Source: Sva-07 sp963774765 (GTDB lineage: Bacteria; Actinomycetota; Acidimicrobiia; Acidimicrobiales; Ilumatobacteraceae). From it: a stretch of 64,000 bases of DNA. Within the stretch, counting starts at the first letter, position 1. The number at the start of each line of letters is the position of its first letter. The position numbers were made by a program, and so were the translations under genes. The notes below the pieces were generated by a model. It was not told where the DNA came from. It did not search any database and saw nothing but the letters and a program-made list of their open reading frames with translations. Positions 33,400 to 42,628 of this stretch are shown here, one piece after another. The stretch is taken from contig CAVZGP010000016.1 of the NCBI GenBank assembly GCA_963774765.1, forward strand, positions 29,468 through 93,467, written 5' to 3'.

Positions 33400-33977
33400 T
33401 GCACGCACTGCCCGCAGCCCCCGCTCCGGCGCCACAACGCCAGATGCTCGTCGGCGCATCGCTCGCCGTCGTGGCGATGTTGATGCTCACCGGGAGCATG
33501 CTCGCCGTCTGGGCGCTCCAGCGACGCGAGGCGATCGACTCGACCGGTACCTGGGTTCCCGACGGTACGACCATTCCCGAGGTGCCCACCAACGTCATGC
33601 TCTTGTCGTTCATCGGCATCTGCGTGTTCGGCCAGTGGGCGGCCTGGAGCGCGAAGCGCAACGACCGCCCGCACACCGTGCTCGCACTCGGCTGCACCGC
33701 ACTGGTCGCACTACTCGTGATCAACGCCCAAGCCTTCGTCTACCACCGCATGGGTCTCGGTGTCGCCGACGGCACGTACGCAGCGATGTTCTACGCGATC
33801 ACCGGCATGTTCATGGTGCTGATGATCGTCGGCATCCTGTTCACCGTCGTCACCGCCTTCCGCTTCGTCGGCGGTCGTTCCGGCGATCAGGAAGTCCTTG
33901 TCTCCCACGCCATCTACTGGTACGCGATGGCGGCGATCTACGCCGCCATCTGGTTCCTCGTCTACGTCACCAAGTGA
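33399..33977 (+). CDS. Degenerate cytochrome oxidase subunit III-like protein
   Basis: A 192-residue, five-helix protein whose ATG overlaps the preceding stop (TGATG). It aligns with CtaE (38396): FVYHRMGLG and MFYAITGMFMVLMIVGI correspond to FTVFYREGLG and SFYTLTGFHGVHVAVGI, and SHAIYWYAMAAIYAAIWFLVYV corresponds to the YWHFVDVVWIVIFTLVYL end. The conserved subunit III residues are missing: the Glu of GSEC, the two His of GFHGVHV and the HFVD of the last helix. It is surely a partner of the ligand-less subunit I-like protein. Confidence 0.82.
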   Translation: MHALPAAPAPAPQRQMLVGASLAVVAMLMLTGSMLAVWALQRREAIDSTGTWVPDGTTIPEVPTNVMLLSFIGICVFGQWAAWSAKRNDRPHTVLALGCTALVALLVINAQAFVYHRMGLGVADGTYAAMFYAITGMFMVLMIVGILFTVVTAFRFVGGRSGDQEVLVSHAIYWYAMAAIYAAIWFLVYVTK

Positions 33978-33985
33978 GCGACTGA

Positions 33986-35132
33986 ATGTTCACCACCGGT
34001 TCCAAATTCCTCATCGGCGCTTCGGTTCTCGCGGCGATCTCGGCGATCGTCTACGGCGTGGCCCAGGACGGCGTGATGGGCACGGTCGGTCTCGCCTCGG
34101 CAGCGGTCGCGCTCGCGTTCCTCGCCGGCATCAACATCCACACCCGCGACTCCAACATCTGGGATGACGAGATCTCGTCGGTCGAGACCGCACCCGCGGC
34201 CGCGCGGCCCCCTGCCAACAGCATCTGGCCGATGGCGTTCGCGCTCGGCGCCGCCGTGTTCACCGTCGGGCTCGTCACCTATCAGGCCGTGTTCATCGTC
34301 GGCGTGATCCTGTTGCTCGCCGCCGGCGCGGAATGGACCGCCGAGGCGTGGGCCGAGCGGGCGTCGGCCGACGCCAGCTACAACGCCGAGGTTCGCAGCC
34401 GCATCGCCAACCCGCTCGAGTTCCCGTTGGCCGCCGCGATCGGAATCGGCATCATCGTGTACGCGTTCAGCCGCATCATGCTGTGGCTGTCGAAGACCAA
34501 CACCGTGATCGCCTTCGCGGTGCTCGGCGCGCTCGATCCTCACGGTGGCCTTCCTGCTCGCCTATCGCCCCGGTCGTAAGTCGCAGGCGGCGTTCGGGGT
34601 GATCGCCATCGGTGTGTTGGCCCTCATCGCCGGCGGCGCAGCAGCCGGCCTCGACGGCGAGCGCGAGATCCACGAACACGAAACCACCGAAGGCCTCACC
34701 GAGGAAGGCGAGGAGATCTGCCTCAGCCCCGAGGAGTTCGAAGCCGACCACGACGCATCCCAGTCGGTGGCTGCGTCGGCCGCCGTGGCTGCGAAGATCA
34801 CGCTCGACGAGGCCGGATCTCTCACCGTCACCGTCGTCGGTCCGCTCGAGTCGGGCACCGACGCACTCACCCTGCCCCGCTCGAACCCCAACAACGTCAT
34901 CTTCATCAACGACTCCGACGAGGACCGTCGCTTGTCGGTCGACCTCACCGTCCCGCCGGCCGAGGCCGCGGAGGACGAAGGCCCCCTGCTCAAGTGCACT
35001 ACGCTCGTCGAGCCCGGCGGTAGCCAGAACATCACGCTCAAGATCGGTGCGCCGAGCTTCGCCGCCACCGACGGCTACTTCTTCTTCGTGCCCGGTGTCG
35101 AGTCCGCCCGGCTGGACCTGATCGTTCCATGA
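33986..35132 (+). CDS. Membrane protein with cupredoxin-like C-terminal domain, frameshifted
   Basis: Two reading frames, 33986 to about 34540 and about 34540 to 35132, together encode one plausible protein of about 381 residues. Dropping a single G at about 34535 restores a continuous helix, GALILTVAFLLAYRPG. The N-terminal half has about six membrane helices with a loop HTRDSNIWDDEISS. The last 130 residues form an extracytoplasmic beta-rich, cupredoxin-like domain (NNVIFINDSDEDRRLSVDL, LVEPGGSQNITLKI), without an obvious copper site. It lies between the subunit III-like gene and ctaC, whose start overlaps its stop. It may be an oxidase-associated subunit; the frameshift may be a sequencing error. 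Confidence 0.7.
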
Positions 35133-36379
35133 CCAACTCTCCACTGAAAAGGCATCCGTTGACATCCGCGAGTACCTTCAGGACCATGAGTCGCCGAGCG
35201 AAGATCGCACTGGTCGCCGGTCTCGGCGCGCTCGTCGCAGGCTGCGCCGAGGACGCGCCGCAGGACACGTGGGATCCAGCCGGGCCCAACGCCCAGATGA
35301 TCCAGGACCTGCAGTGGCCGGTGTTCGCGATCGCCGGCGTCGTCGGCCTGATCGTGTTGGGCGTCATCGGGTACGTCGTGATCCGGTTCCGCGATCGTGG
35401 GCAAGCGATCCCCGAGCAGACCCACGGCAAGCCGGCCCTCGAGATCACCCTCACGATCATCCCCGCGTTGATCCTGATCGGCATCGCCATCCCGTCGGTG
35501 AGCACGCTGATGGCGCTCAGCGAGACCGACGACACCGAGTGCATCATCAACGTCACCGGCCAGCAGTGGTGGTGGGAAGTCGACTACGCCCAGCAGGACG
35601 GCTGCGGCGGTATCGCCGAGCCGATCGTCACGTCCGGTCAGATGATCATCCCGATCAACACGCCGGTCCTGGTGCGCGGCACCAGCCGCGACGTGATCCA
35701 CTCGTGGTGGATCCCGCGCCTCAACGGCAAGAAGGACATGGTCCCGGGCCGAGTCCACACCGTGCGCCTCCAAGCTGATGAGCCGGGCATCTACGCCGGT
35801 CAGTGCACCGAGTTCTGCGGCCTCTCGCACGCCAACATGCGCATGGAGGTCATCGCGCTCACCGCCGAGGACTTCGAGACGTGGAAGGCGCAGCAGCTCG
35901 CCCCGTACGAGGCGCCCGTCGACCCCGAGAGCATCGCCGCCGCCGGCGAAAGCACATTCATCGCGCAGTGCTCGCGCTGCCACCAGGTCAACGGACTCGA
36001 GGACGCCGACGGCCAGCCCATCATCGCGCGGCCCGATCTCCAGGTGTACTCCGGTGCCGCTCCGAACCTGTCGTGGCTGATGACGCGCAATACGTTTGCG
36101 GGAGCCACCTTCGACCTGCTCACCGAGGAGTGTCGTGCGAACGTGTGGGACTCCGACCCGGACACGTTCGGCGAGAAGTACCTCGCCGGTGTCAGCGAGG
36201 ACTGCTTGAACTCGGTCGATCTGCGTGAGTGGCTCCGCAACGCGCCGGCCAAGAAGCCCATGTACGCCAACCCCGACGAACTCGGCGAGACCGACGGTCT
36301 GGTCCGCGGCATGCCGAACCTGGCCCTCAGCGAGGATCAGATCGACGAGCTCGTCGCCTACCTGCTCGAACGCAAGTGA
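35129..36379 (+). CDS. ctaC: Cytochrome c oxidase subunit II with fused cytochrome c domain
   Basis: A 416-residue lipoprotein (signal MSRRAKIALVAGLGALVAGC if started at ATG 35186; ATG 35129 overlaps the upstream stop and adds 19 residues). Two helices anchor the cupredoxin domain, whose CuA ligands are intact: His in VIHSWWIP, and the C-x-E-x-x-C... set in GQCTEFCGLSHANM. A class I cytochrome c domain follows with CSRCH and a Met ligand probably in GMPNL. This caa3-like arrangement lets the subunit receive electrons directly, so a separate cytochrome c may not be required. It is upstream of ctaD by 17 bp. Confidence 0.94.
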   Translation: MTNSPLKRHPLTSASTFRTMSRRAKIALVAGLGALVAGCAEDAPQDTWDPAGPNAQMIQDLQWPVFAIAGVVGLIVLGVIGYVVIRFRDRGQAIPEQTHGKPALEITLTIIPALILIGIAIPSVSTLMALSETDDTECIINVTGQQWWWEVDYAQQDGCGGIAEPIVTSGQMIIPINTPVLVRGTSRDVIHSWWIPRLNGKKDMVPGRVHTVRLQADEPGIYAGQCTEFCGLSHANMRMEVIALTAEDFETWKAQQLAPYEAPVDPESIAAAGESTFIAQCSRCHQVNGLEDADGQPIIARPDLQVYSGAAPNLSWLMTRNTFAGATFDLLTEECRANVWDSDPDTFGEKYLAGVSEDCLNSVDLREWLRNAPAKKPMYANPDELGETDGLVRGMPNLALSEDQIDELVAYLLERK

Positions 36380-36396
36380 TGGGAACTCGATAACTC

Positions 36397-38403
36397 ATGG
36401 CAATCATCGAACGGCCCACCGACAGCCCGGCACTCGCCGGTGCGGGTGACAGCGTCGTTACGCCGACGTCGTCCTACGGCTACTTCCGGCGCCCGGTGCA
36501 GACCACGGGCTGGAGGTCGTGGGCCTTCACGGTCGACCACAAGAAGATCGGCATCATGTACGGCGTCGTCGCCATGTCGTTCTTCTTCGTCGGCGGTACC
36601 GAGGCGCTGCTGATCCGTCTGCAGCTTGCTCAGCCGAACGGCACGATCCTGTCGGCCGACAAGTACAACCAGATGTTCACGATGCACGCCACCACCATGG
36701 TGTTCTTGTTCATCATGCCGCTGGCATCTGCCTTCGCGAACTACATGATCCCGCTGCAGGTCGGCGCTCGTGACGTGGCCTTCCCCCGTCTCAACGCCTT
36801 GAGCCTGTGGATCTTCGTGTTCGGCGGCGTCTTCATCAACTCCTCGTGGATTCTCGGGGGAGCCGCCGACGGCGGCTGGTTCATGTACGCCCCGAACAGC
36901 TCGGTGCCGTTCTCACCGACCCACGGCGTCGACTTCTGGGTGCTCGGGCTGTTGATGACCGGTGTCGCTTCGCAGATCGGTGCGATCAACCTGATCGTCA
37001 CCGCGCTCAACATGCGTGCACCCGGCATGACGCTGATGCGGATGCCGATCTTCACGTGGATGGCCCTCGTCGTGCAGTTCCTGTTGCTGTTCGCCATCCC
37101 GGTGATCACCGTGGCGCTCTTCTTGCTGCTGTTCCAACGGAACTTCGACGCCACCTTCTTCTCGGTGGCCGACGGCGCCGACCCGCTGCTGTGGCAGCAC
37201 CTCTTCTGGTTGTTCGGTCACCCGGAGGTGTACATCATCGTCCTGCCCGCGTTCGGCATCGTTTCGGAGATCCTCCCGACGTTCTCACGCAAGCCGCTCT
37301 TCGGTTACCCGTTCGTGGTGTTCTCGGGCGCCGCCATCGGCCTCGTCGGCTTCGGCGTGTGGGCGCACCACATGTTCGCTGCCGGTCTCGGCCCGATCTC
37401 CGTCGCGGTCTTCTCCGTTGCCACGATGGCCATCGCCATCCCGACCGGCGTCAAGGTGATCAACTGGACGCTCACGATGTGGGGCGGCAAGTTGTGGTTC
37501 TCCACGGCGATGTTGTTCGCGATCGGGCTCATCACGCAGTTCCTGATCGGCGGGCTGTCGGGCGTCACTCACGCCGTTGCGCCATCGGACACCCAGCAGA
37601 CCGACACCTACTACATCGTGGCCCACTTCCACTACGTGATCTTCGGTGGTGGTGCACTCGGGTTCTTCGCCGGCCTCTACTACTGGTGGCCGAAGGTGTT
37701 CGGCAAGATGCTGAACGAGACCTGGGGTCGTTGGAACTTCTGGCTGATGATCATCGGCTTGAACCTCACGTTCGGCCCGATGCACATCATCGGACTGCAG
37801 GGTCAGCCGCGGCGCATGTACGTGTGGACCGAGAACCGCGCCGGTGAAGGCTTCTTCAACCTCGGGTTCTGGAACCTCGTCGCATCGATCGGTGCCTTCG
37901 TGCTCGGTCTCGGGGCGTTGCTCTTCCTGGTCAACGTGTGGGTCAGCCGCAAGAACCCGCCGGCTCCCGTCGACCCGTGGGACGCGCGCAGCCTCGAGTG
38001 GATCACGACGAGCCCGCCGAAGGAGCACAACTTCGACAGGACCCCCACCGTCCACTCGCTCGACGAGTTCTTCCACCGCAAGTACGTCGACGTCGGCGAA
38101 GACGGTCACCACGACTACGTCAAGGTGCACACCGCTGAGGAGGTCATCGCCGAGGAGGAGGCACACGCCGATGCACACATCCACATGCCGTCGCCGTCGT
38201 ACTGGCCGATCATCCTGGCGTTCGGGATCTTGATCCTCGCGTACGGCGTGATCTACAGCACGCTCCTGCTCGCCGCCGGCGCCGCAGTCATCATCCTGGC
38301 GCTGTTCGGCTGGGCGCTCGAGCCGCCGACCGCAAGTGATGCCGATTTCGATCCACCGTCGCCCGACGGTGGCGAGCCGAGCAAGGAACTCGCGCATGTC
38401 TGA
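36397..38403 (+). CDS. ctaD: Cytochrome c oxidase subunit I (aa3-type)
   Basis: A 668-residue heme-copper oxidase catalytic subunit. All ligands are present: H97 (heme a), H275 with Y279 in GHPEVY (CuB and Tyr cross-link), H324/H325 (CuB) and H410/H412 in AHFHY. Glu277 and Y279 indicate an A-type family pump. The C-terminus is extended by about 130 residues with an acidic/His-rich linker (HADAHIHM) and two more helices, like a fused small subunit. It reduces O2 to water and pumps protons with CtaC and CtaE. Confidence 0.96.
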   Translation: MAIIERPTDSPALAGAGDSVVTPTSSYGYFRRPVQTTGWRSWAFTVDHKKIGIMYGVVAMSFFFVGGTEALLIRLQLAQPNGTILSADKYNQMFTMHATTMVFLFIMPLASAFANYMIPLQVGARDVAFPRLNALSLWIFVFGGVFINSSWILGGAADGGWFMYAPNSSVPFSPTHGVDFWVLGLLMTGVASQIGAINLIVTALNMRAPGMTLMRMPIFTWMALVVQFLLLFAIPVITVALFLLLFQRNFDATFFSVADGADPLLWQHLFWLFGHPEVYIIVLPAFGIVSEILPTFSRKPLFGYPFVVFSGAAIGLVGFGVWAHHMFAAGLGPISVAVFSVATMAIAIPTGVKVINWTLTMWGGKLWFSTAMLFAIGLITQFLIGGLSGVTHAVAPSDTQQTDTYYIVAHFHYVIFGGGALGFFAGLYYWWPKVFGKMLNETWGRWNFWLMIIGLNLTFGPMHIIGLQGQPRRMYVWTENRAGEGFFNLGFWNLVASIGAFVLGLGALLFLVNVWVSRKNPPAPVDPWDARSLEWITTSPPKEHNFDRTPTVHSLDEFFHRKYVDVGEDGHHDYVKVHTAEEVIAEEEAHADAHIHMPSPSYWPIILAFGILILAYGVIYSTLLLAAGAAVIILALFGWALEPPTASDADFDPPSPDGGEPSKELAHV

Positions 38404-39073
38404 GACCACGATCGAACCACCGGTCACACCGGAGCCCACGTCGGAACTCGACAACGAGGTCACCCCGGCGGGGTACGACGATGGGCAGGACCACATCGGC
38501 CTCGTGCATCACACCACCACCGGGCTGTCGAACACGAAGCTGGCGATGTGGTTGTTCCTCGGCTCTGAGTGCCTGCTGTTCGGCGGTCTGATCTCGACCT
38601 ACATGCTCTACCGCAACCGGCAGGGCGACGCGATCGGCCCCGATCAGCTGTGGGACATCCCGTTCACGTCGGCCACCAGCTTCGTGCTGTTGATGTCATC
38701 GCTCACGATGGTGTTGGCCGTCTCGGCTGCCAAACGCAAGGACGAGCGCGGCGCCCGGCTCTGGCTCACGGTCACGGCACTGCTCGGAGGGCTGTTTCTC
38801 GCCGGCCAGGTCTACGAGTTCACGGTCTTCTACCGTGAGGGCCTCGGGTACACGACGAGCCTGTTCTCGTCGAGCTTCTACACGCTCACCGGCTTCCACG
38901 GTGTCCACGTGGCGGTCGGCATCGTCATGTTGCTGTCGCTCGTCGGGATGCTCCTCAAGGGGCGCGTGGCCGGCGACAAGGCCGAGACCGTCGAGATGAT
39001 CGGGCTGTACTGGCACTTCGTCGACGTCGTCTGGATCGTCATCTTCACCCTCGTCTACCTGATTCCGGCCTGA
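38396..39073 (+). CDS. ctaE: Cytochrome c oxidase subunit III
   Basis: A 225-residue five-helix protein with subunit III hallmarks: FLGSECLLFGGLI (lipid- and proton-site Glu), TGFHGVHVAVGI and YWHFVDVVWI. The ATG overlaps the ctaD stop by 8 nt. It stabilises the catalytic core. It serves as the intact comparison for the degenerate copy at 33399. Confidence 0.95.
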   Translation: MSETTIEPPVTPEPTSELDNEVTPAGYDDGQDHIGLVHHTTTGLSNTKLAMWLFLGSECLLFGGLISTYMLYRNRQGDAIGPDQLWDIPFTSATSFVLLMSSLTMVLAVSAAKRKDERGARLWLTVTALLGGLFLAGQVYEFTVFYREGLGYTTSLFSSSFYTLTGFHGVHVAVGIVMLLSLVGMLLKGRVAGDKAETVEMIGLYWHFVDVVWIVIFTLVYLIPA

Positions 39074-39074
39074 C

Positions 39075-39425
39075 ATGACCATCGACAACGACAGCCACGC
39101 CACCGACACGACCGAACCGGTCTCGCAGTTGGAACACGACGATCTCCACAGCCACGAGGTCTCCGACAAGCAGTACGTCGTCATCGCCCTCCTGCTGGCG
39201 GTACTCACGGCGCTCGAGGTTGCTTCGACCGAGGTCGGCCTCGGCTCGTTCCTGATCCCGGCGCTGTTGATCATGATGGCGGTCAAGTTCTTCGTCGTCG
39301 TCAGCTACTTCATGCACCTCAAGCACGATGCAGCGATGTTCAAGTTCAGCTTCTACATCGGCCTCTTCGGCGCCATCGTGCTGTACACGATCGTGCTCAC
39401 CACGTTCCACTTCTTCATCGACTGA
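39075..39425 (+). CDS. Cytochrome c oxidase subunit IV (CyoD-like)
   Basis: A 116-residue protein with three helices; the motif MMAVKFFVVVSYFMHLKHD is characteristic of the bacterial COX4/CyoD family. An acidic/His-rich N-terminus precedes the first helix. It starts 1 nt after ctaE. Confidence 0.88.
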   Translation: MTIDNDSHATDTTEPVSQLEHDDLHSHEVSDKQYVVIALLLAVLTALEVASTEVGLGSFLIPALLIMMAVKFFVVVSYFMHLKHDAAMFKFSFYIGLFGAIVLYTIVLTTFHFFID

Positions 39426-39449
39426 CCGACCCCTCGGAGGGGCGCCCCC

Positions 39450-40391
39450 ATGCTCGCCCAAGTCCTCGATCCCTGGCGCTACCAGTGGCACCCGGAAGTC
39501 TGGGTGCTCGTGGCGTTCCTCACCGGCGCCTACATCTACATGGTGCGCGTGATCGGCCCCAAGGCGGTCGCACCCGGAACGCCGGTGGTGACCCGATTCA
39601 ACATCGGCTGCTTCATCGGGGCGATGGTGATGCTGTGGGCGGCGAGCGACTGGCCGATCCACGACATCGGCGAGGAGTACCTGTACTCCGCACACATGCT
39701 CCAGCACATGATGCTGAGCTACTTCCTGCCGCCGCTCGTACTGATGGCGACGCCACAATGGCTGCTGCGAGTGCTGGTCGGCGACGGCAAGCTCTACCGA
39801 GGCGTCGCCTTCATGTGCAAGCCCGTGATCGCTGCGGTGGTGTTCAACGCCGCGATCATCATCACCCACATTCCCCTCGTCGTGACTGCGTCGGTCGACA
39901 ACGGGCCGCTGCACTATTCGCTGCACTTCCTCGTCGTGATCACGTCGCTGCTCATGTGGATGCCGGTGGTCGGCCCGTTCCCGGAGCTGCAGATCAGCCC
40001 GCTCGGCAAATGCGTGTACCTGTTCCTGCAGTCGATGGTGCCGACGATTCCCGCAGCCTGGCTCACCTTTGCCGATGGAGCGGTGTACAAGACCTACGAC
40101 ATCCCCGTGCGGGTCTGGGGGATGTCGGTCCAGCATGATCAGCAGCTCGCCGGGGCCATCATGAAGACCGGTGGCGGGATCTTCCTGTGGTCCATCATCA
40201 TCTTCCTCTTCTTCAATCGCTTCGCCGGTGACTACCACGCGGAGAACGACGACAGCTATCGACGCGAGTTCCCGATCCCCGATGCCGAGCTCACCGGTGA
40301 CCTCGCGACCGACTCGGAACGCCTGCTGACCACCGCCGACGTCGAGCGAGCGTTCGCCCAAGTGCCCGCTCCCGGCGAGCGGTCGTCGTAA
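39450..40391 (+). CDS. ctaG: Caa3-type CtaG assembly protein
   Basis: A 313-residue protein with about seven helices and the CtaG (Bacillus-type) pattern: WHPEVW near the start, SAHMLQHMMLSYFLPPLVLM, the region NGPLHYSLHFLVVITSLLMWMPVVGP, and DQQLAGAIMKTGGG. It has a strong GGAGG ribosome site. Proteins of this family are needed for active caa3 oxidase, probably through CuB insertion. It closes the oxidase block. Confidence 0.92.
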   Translation: MLAQVLDPWRYQWHPEVWVLVAFLTGAYIYMVRVIGPKAVAPGTPVVTRFNIGCFIGAMVMLWAASDWPIHDIGEEYLYSAHMLQHMMLSYFLPPLVLMATPQWLLRVLVGDGKLYRGVAFMCKPVIAAVVFNAAIIITHIPLVVTASVDNGPLHYSLHFLVVITSLLMWMPVVGPFPELQISPLGKCVYLFLQSMVPTIPAAWLTFADGAVYKTYDIPVRVWGMSVQHDQQLAGAIMKTGGGIFLWSIIIFLFFNRFAGDYHAENDDSYRREFPIPDAELTGDLATDSERLLTTADVERAFAQVPAPGERSS

Positions 40392-40434
40392 CCGATCGAC
40401 ACCGGTCGATCGTCGAGCGGTAGCGTTCGTTGGC

Positions 40435-41760
40435 GTGATCGACCAGCGGCTCCTGCGCACCGACCTTCCCGGCGTCAAGGCGGCTCTCGCCCGCCGCGGA
40501 CGTCCGTCGGTGCTCGACGAGGTCGACGAGGCGGCTCGCCTCGATGCCCGCCTCCTCGACATCACCGGACGGCGCGACGCCATCCGGGCGCGAGTGAACA
40601 CCATCTCCAAGGAGGTCGGACGACTCCGCCGCGACGGCGACGTCGAAGCCGCCGAGTCGTTGCAGGCCGAGAGCAGGCAGCTCGGTGACGAGGAACGAGC
40701 GCTGGCAACCGAGCACGACGAGGCGGCCGCGGCGCTGCGCGAGCTGTTGCTCGCCATCCCCAACCTGCCACACCCCGACGCTCCCGATGGCGCCGACGAC
40801 TCCGACAATCCGCTGGTCACCGGGCCGGTCGGACTGCTCGATCAGGTCCCCGACCACCTCCGGGTGCCGCACTGGGAGACCGCCACGGCGTTGGGCATTC
40901 TCGACAACGAACGCGCCGTCAAGATCTCCGGCGCGATGTTCACGATGCAACGCGGCGCCGGGGCCACCCTCGCACGTGCACTGTGCCAGTACGGCCTCGA
41001 CCTCAACGCCGACGTGCACGAGGAAGTGCGCCCACCGTCGTTGGTGAGCACCGCCACGCTGACCGCAACGGGTCAGTTGCCGAAGTTCGCCGACGATGCG
41101 TACGCCATCGAACGGGACGATCTGTGGTGCATTCCCACCGCCGAGGTGCCGCTGACGTCGATCTACGCCGACGAGACGCTCGAAGACACGGTGCTGCCGA
41201 TCCGGGTGATGGCCCACAGCGCGTCGTACCGGCGCGAGGCGGGCTCGGCCGGTCGCGACACGCGTGGTATGCTGCGGGCGCACGAGTTCGACAAGGTCGA
41301 GATCCTCGCGTTCGCAACGCCGGAGCAGGCCCCAGCGTTGCTGACCGACATGGTCGAACGGGCAGAACGGGCGATCGCGGGGCTCGCACTGCCGTACCGG
41401 ATCATCGAGATCTGCACCGGCGACATGGGACAGAGCCACCACCGCAGCTTCGACATCGAGGTGTACGCACCGGGTGCCGACGCCTGGCTCGAGGTGTCCT
41501 CGATCAGTTGGTTCGGCGACTACCAGGCCCGCCGTGGCAACGTCCGTTTCAAGCGTCACGACGCCGACGGCAAGCCGGTCAAGGGAACCGAGTTCGTGCA
41601 CACACTGAACGGTTCAGCGTTGGCGGTCCCGCGGGTCTGGGCCGCGATCATCGAAAACTATCGCAACTCCGACGGCTCGGTCACCGTGCCCGTCGCACTG
41701 CGCCCGTACATGCGCGGCATCGAATGCATCGAACCCCGGCCGGCAGCGAAGGCGGAGTGA
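40435..41760 (+). CDS. serS: Seryl-tRNA synthetase
   Basis: A 441-residue class II synthetase from GTG 40435. The N-terminal coiled-coil tRNA-binding arm spans about 30-105. Motif 2 (SYRREAGSAGRDTRGMLRAHEF) and motif 3 (LNGSALAVPRVWAAIIENY) are intact, as is the TAEVPLTS serine pocket. It charges both tRNA-Ser species encoded here (4933, 8512). Confidence 0.97.
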   Translation: MIDQRLLRTDLPGVKAALARRGRPSVLDEVDEAARLDARLLDITGRRDAIRARVNTISKEVGRLRRDGDVEAAESLQAESRQLGDEERALATEHDEAAAALRELLLAIPNLPHPDAPDGADDSDNPLVTGPVGLLDQVPDHLRVPHWETATALGILDNERAVKISGAMFTMQRGAGATLARALCQYGLDLNADVHEEVRPPSLVSTATLTATGQLPKFADDAYAIERDDLWCIPTAEVPLTSIYADETLEDTVLPIRVMAHSASYRREAGSAGRDTRGMLRAHEFDKVEILAFATPEQAPALLTDMVERAERAIAGLALPYRIIEICTGDMGQSHHRSFDIEVYAPGADAWLEVSSISWFGDYQARRGNVRFKRHDADGKPVKGTEFVHTLNGSALAVPRVWAAIIENYRNSDGSVTVPVALRPYMRGIECIEPRPAAKAE

Positions 41761-41764
41761 AGCG

Positions 41765-42436
41765 ATGACCGACTGGGCTGCTCCCGACAAGCGTGCGGAG
41801 TTGTGGGGTCGGCGCGTTCAGTATGAGACAGCGGGCCTCGACATCGGTGACGTCGACCCAGATCCGGTGGCGCAGTGGCACCGATGGCACGACGAGGCAT
41901 CCGAAGGAGGCGTCGCCGAACCGAACGCGATGACGGTGGCCACCATCGATGCCGACGGTGCCCCGGACGCGCGGATCGTGCTGGTGCGCACCGCCGACGC
42001 TCACGGCGTGAGCTTCTTCACCAACTACGACAGCGCGAAGAGTCGGCAGCTCGATGCCGCTCCGGTCGCATCAGCGGTGTTCTCGTGGCTCGATCTTCAT
42101 CGCCAGGTTCGGCTCCGAGCGACCGTCGAGCGTGTTGCCGACGCCGAGAGCGACGAGTACTTCGCGTCGAGGCCGCGTGCCAGCCAGCTCGGCGCGTGGG
42201 CGTCGCCTCAGAGTGCCGACATCGACGGTCGAGCGTTCGTCGAGGACCGGGTCATCGCGTTCGACGAGCGCTTCGCCGACGGGCCCGTGCCCAGGCCCCC
42301 GCACTGGGGTGGCTGGCGCCTGGTGCCATTCGAGTGGGAGTTCTGGCAGGGACGGCCGAGCCGTCTGCACGATCGGATCTGCTATCGCCGTTCCACCACC
42401 GACGGTTCGTGGTCCATCACCCGCCTCGCCCCCTGA
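41765..42436 (+). CDS. pdxH: Pyridoxamine 5'-phosphate oxidase
   Basis: A 223-residue FMN enzyme with PNAMTVATID, DARIVLVRTADAHGVSFFTNYDSAKSRQL (FMN phosphate binding), ASPQSADID, and the C-terminal PPHWGGWRLVPFEWEFWQGRPSRLHDRICYRR signature with RLHDR. It oxidises PNP or PMP to PLP. It follows serS by 4 bp. Confidence 0.96.
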   Translation: MTDWAAPDKRAELWGRRVQYETAGLDIGDVDPDPVAQWHRWHDEASEGGVAEPNAMTVATIDADGAPDARIVLVRTADAHGVSFFTNYDSAKSRQLDAAPVASAVFSWLDLHRQVRLRATVERVADAESDEYFASRPRASQLGAWASPQSADIDGRAFVEDRVIAFDERFADGPVPRPPHWGGWRLVPFEWEFWQGRPSRLHDRICYRRSTTDGSWSITRLAP

Positions 42437-42455
42437 CCCACCCCACCCCGCCGCC

Positions 42456-42565
42456 CCAGCCCGAGCCCCAGCTCCGAGCCCCAGCCCGAAAAATGCCTGG
42501 ATCTGCGCGCTCAGCGCGACAAACGAGGCATTTTTCGGGCTCGGACTGGGGCTGGGGTGGGGCGC
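42456..42565. terminator. Large palindrome / bidirectional terminator
   Basis: A perfect 16-bp inverted repeat, AGCCCGAAAAATGCCT (42483-42498) with AGGCATTTTTCGGGCT (42526-42541), encloses a 27-nt loop that can itself fold (GCGCGCTCAGCGCG). Outer C- and G-rich flanks extend the pairing imperfectly. The T5 run supports termination after pdxH, and the A5 run does so for the other strand. It separates pdxH from the response regulator gene. Confidence 0.65.
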
Positions 42566-42628
42566 AACGAATGCGAAACAGCGCATCGCCGGGTTGAACG
42601 CGGGGTTGGGAGGAGCGAGGCTGTCGCG

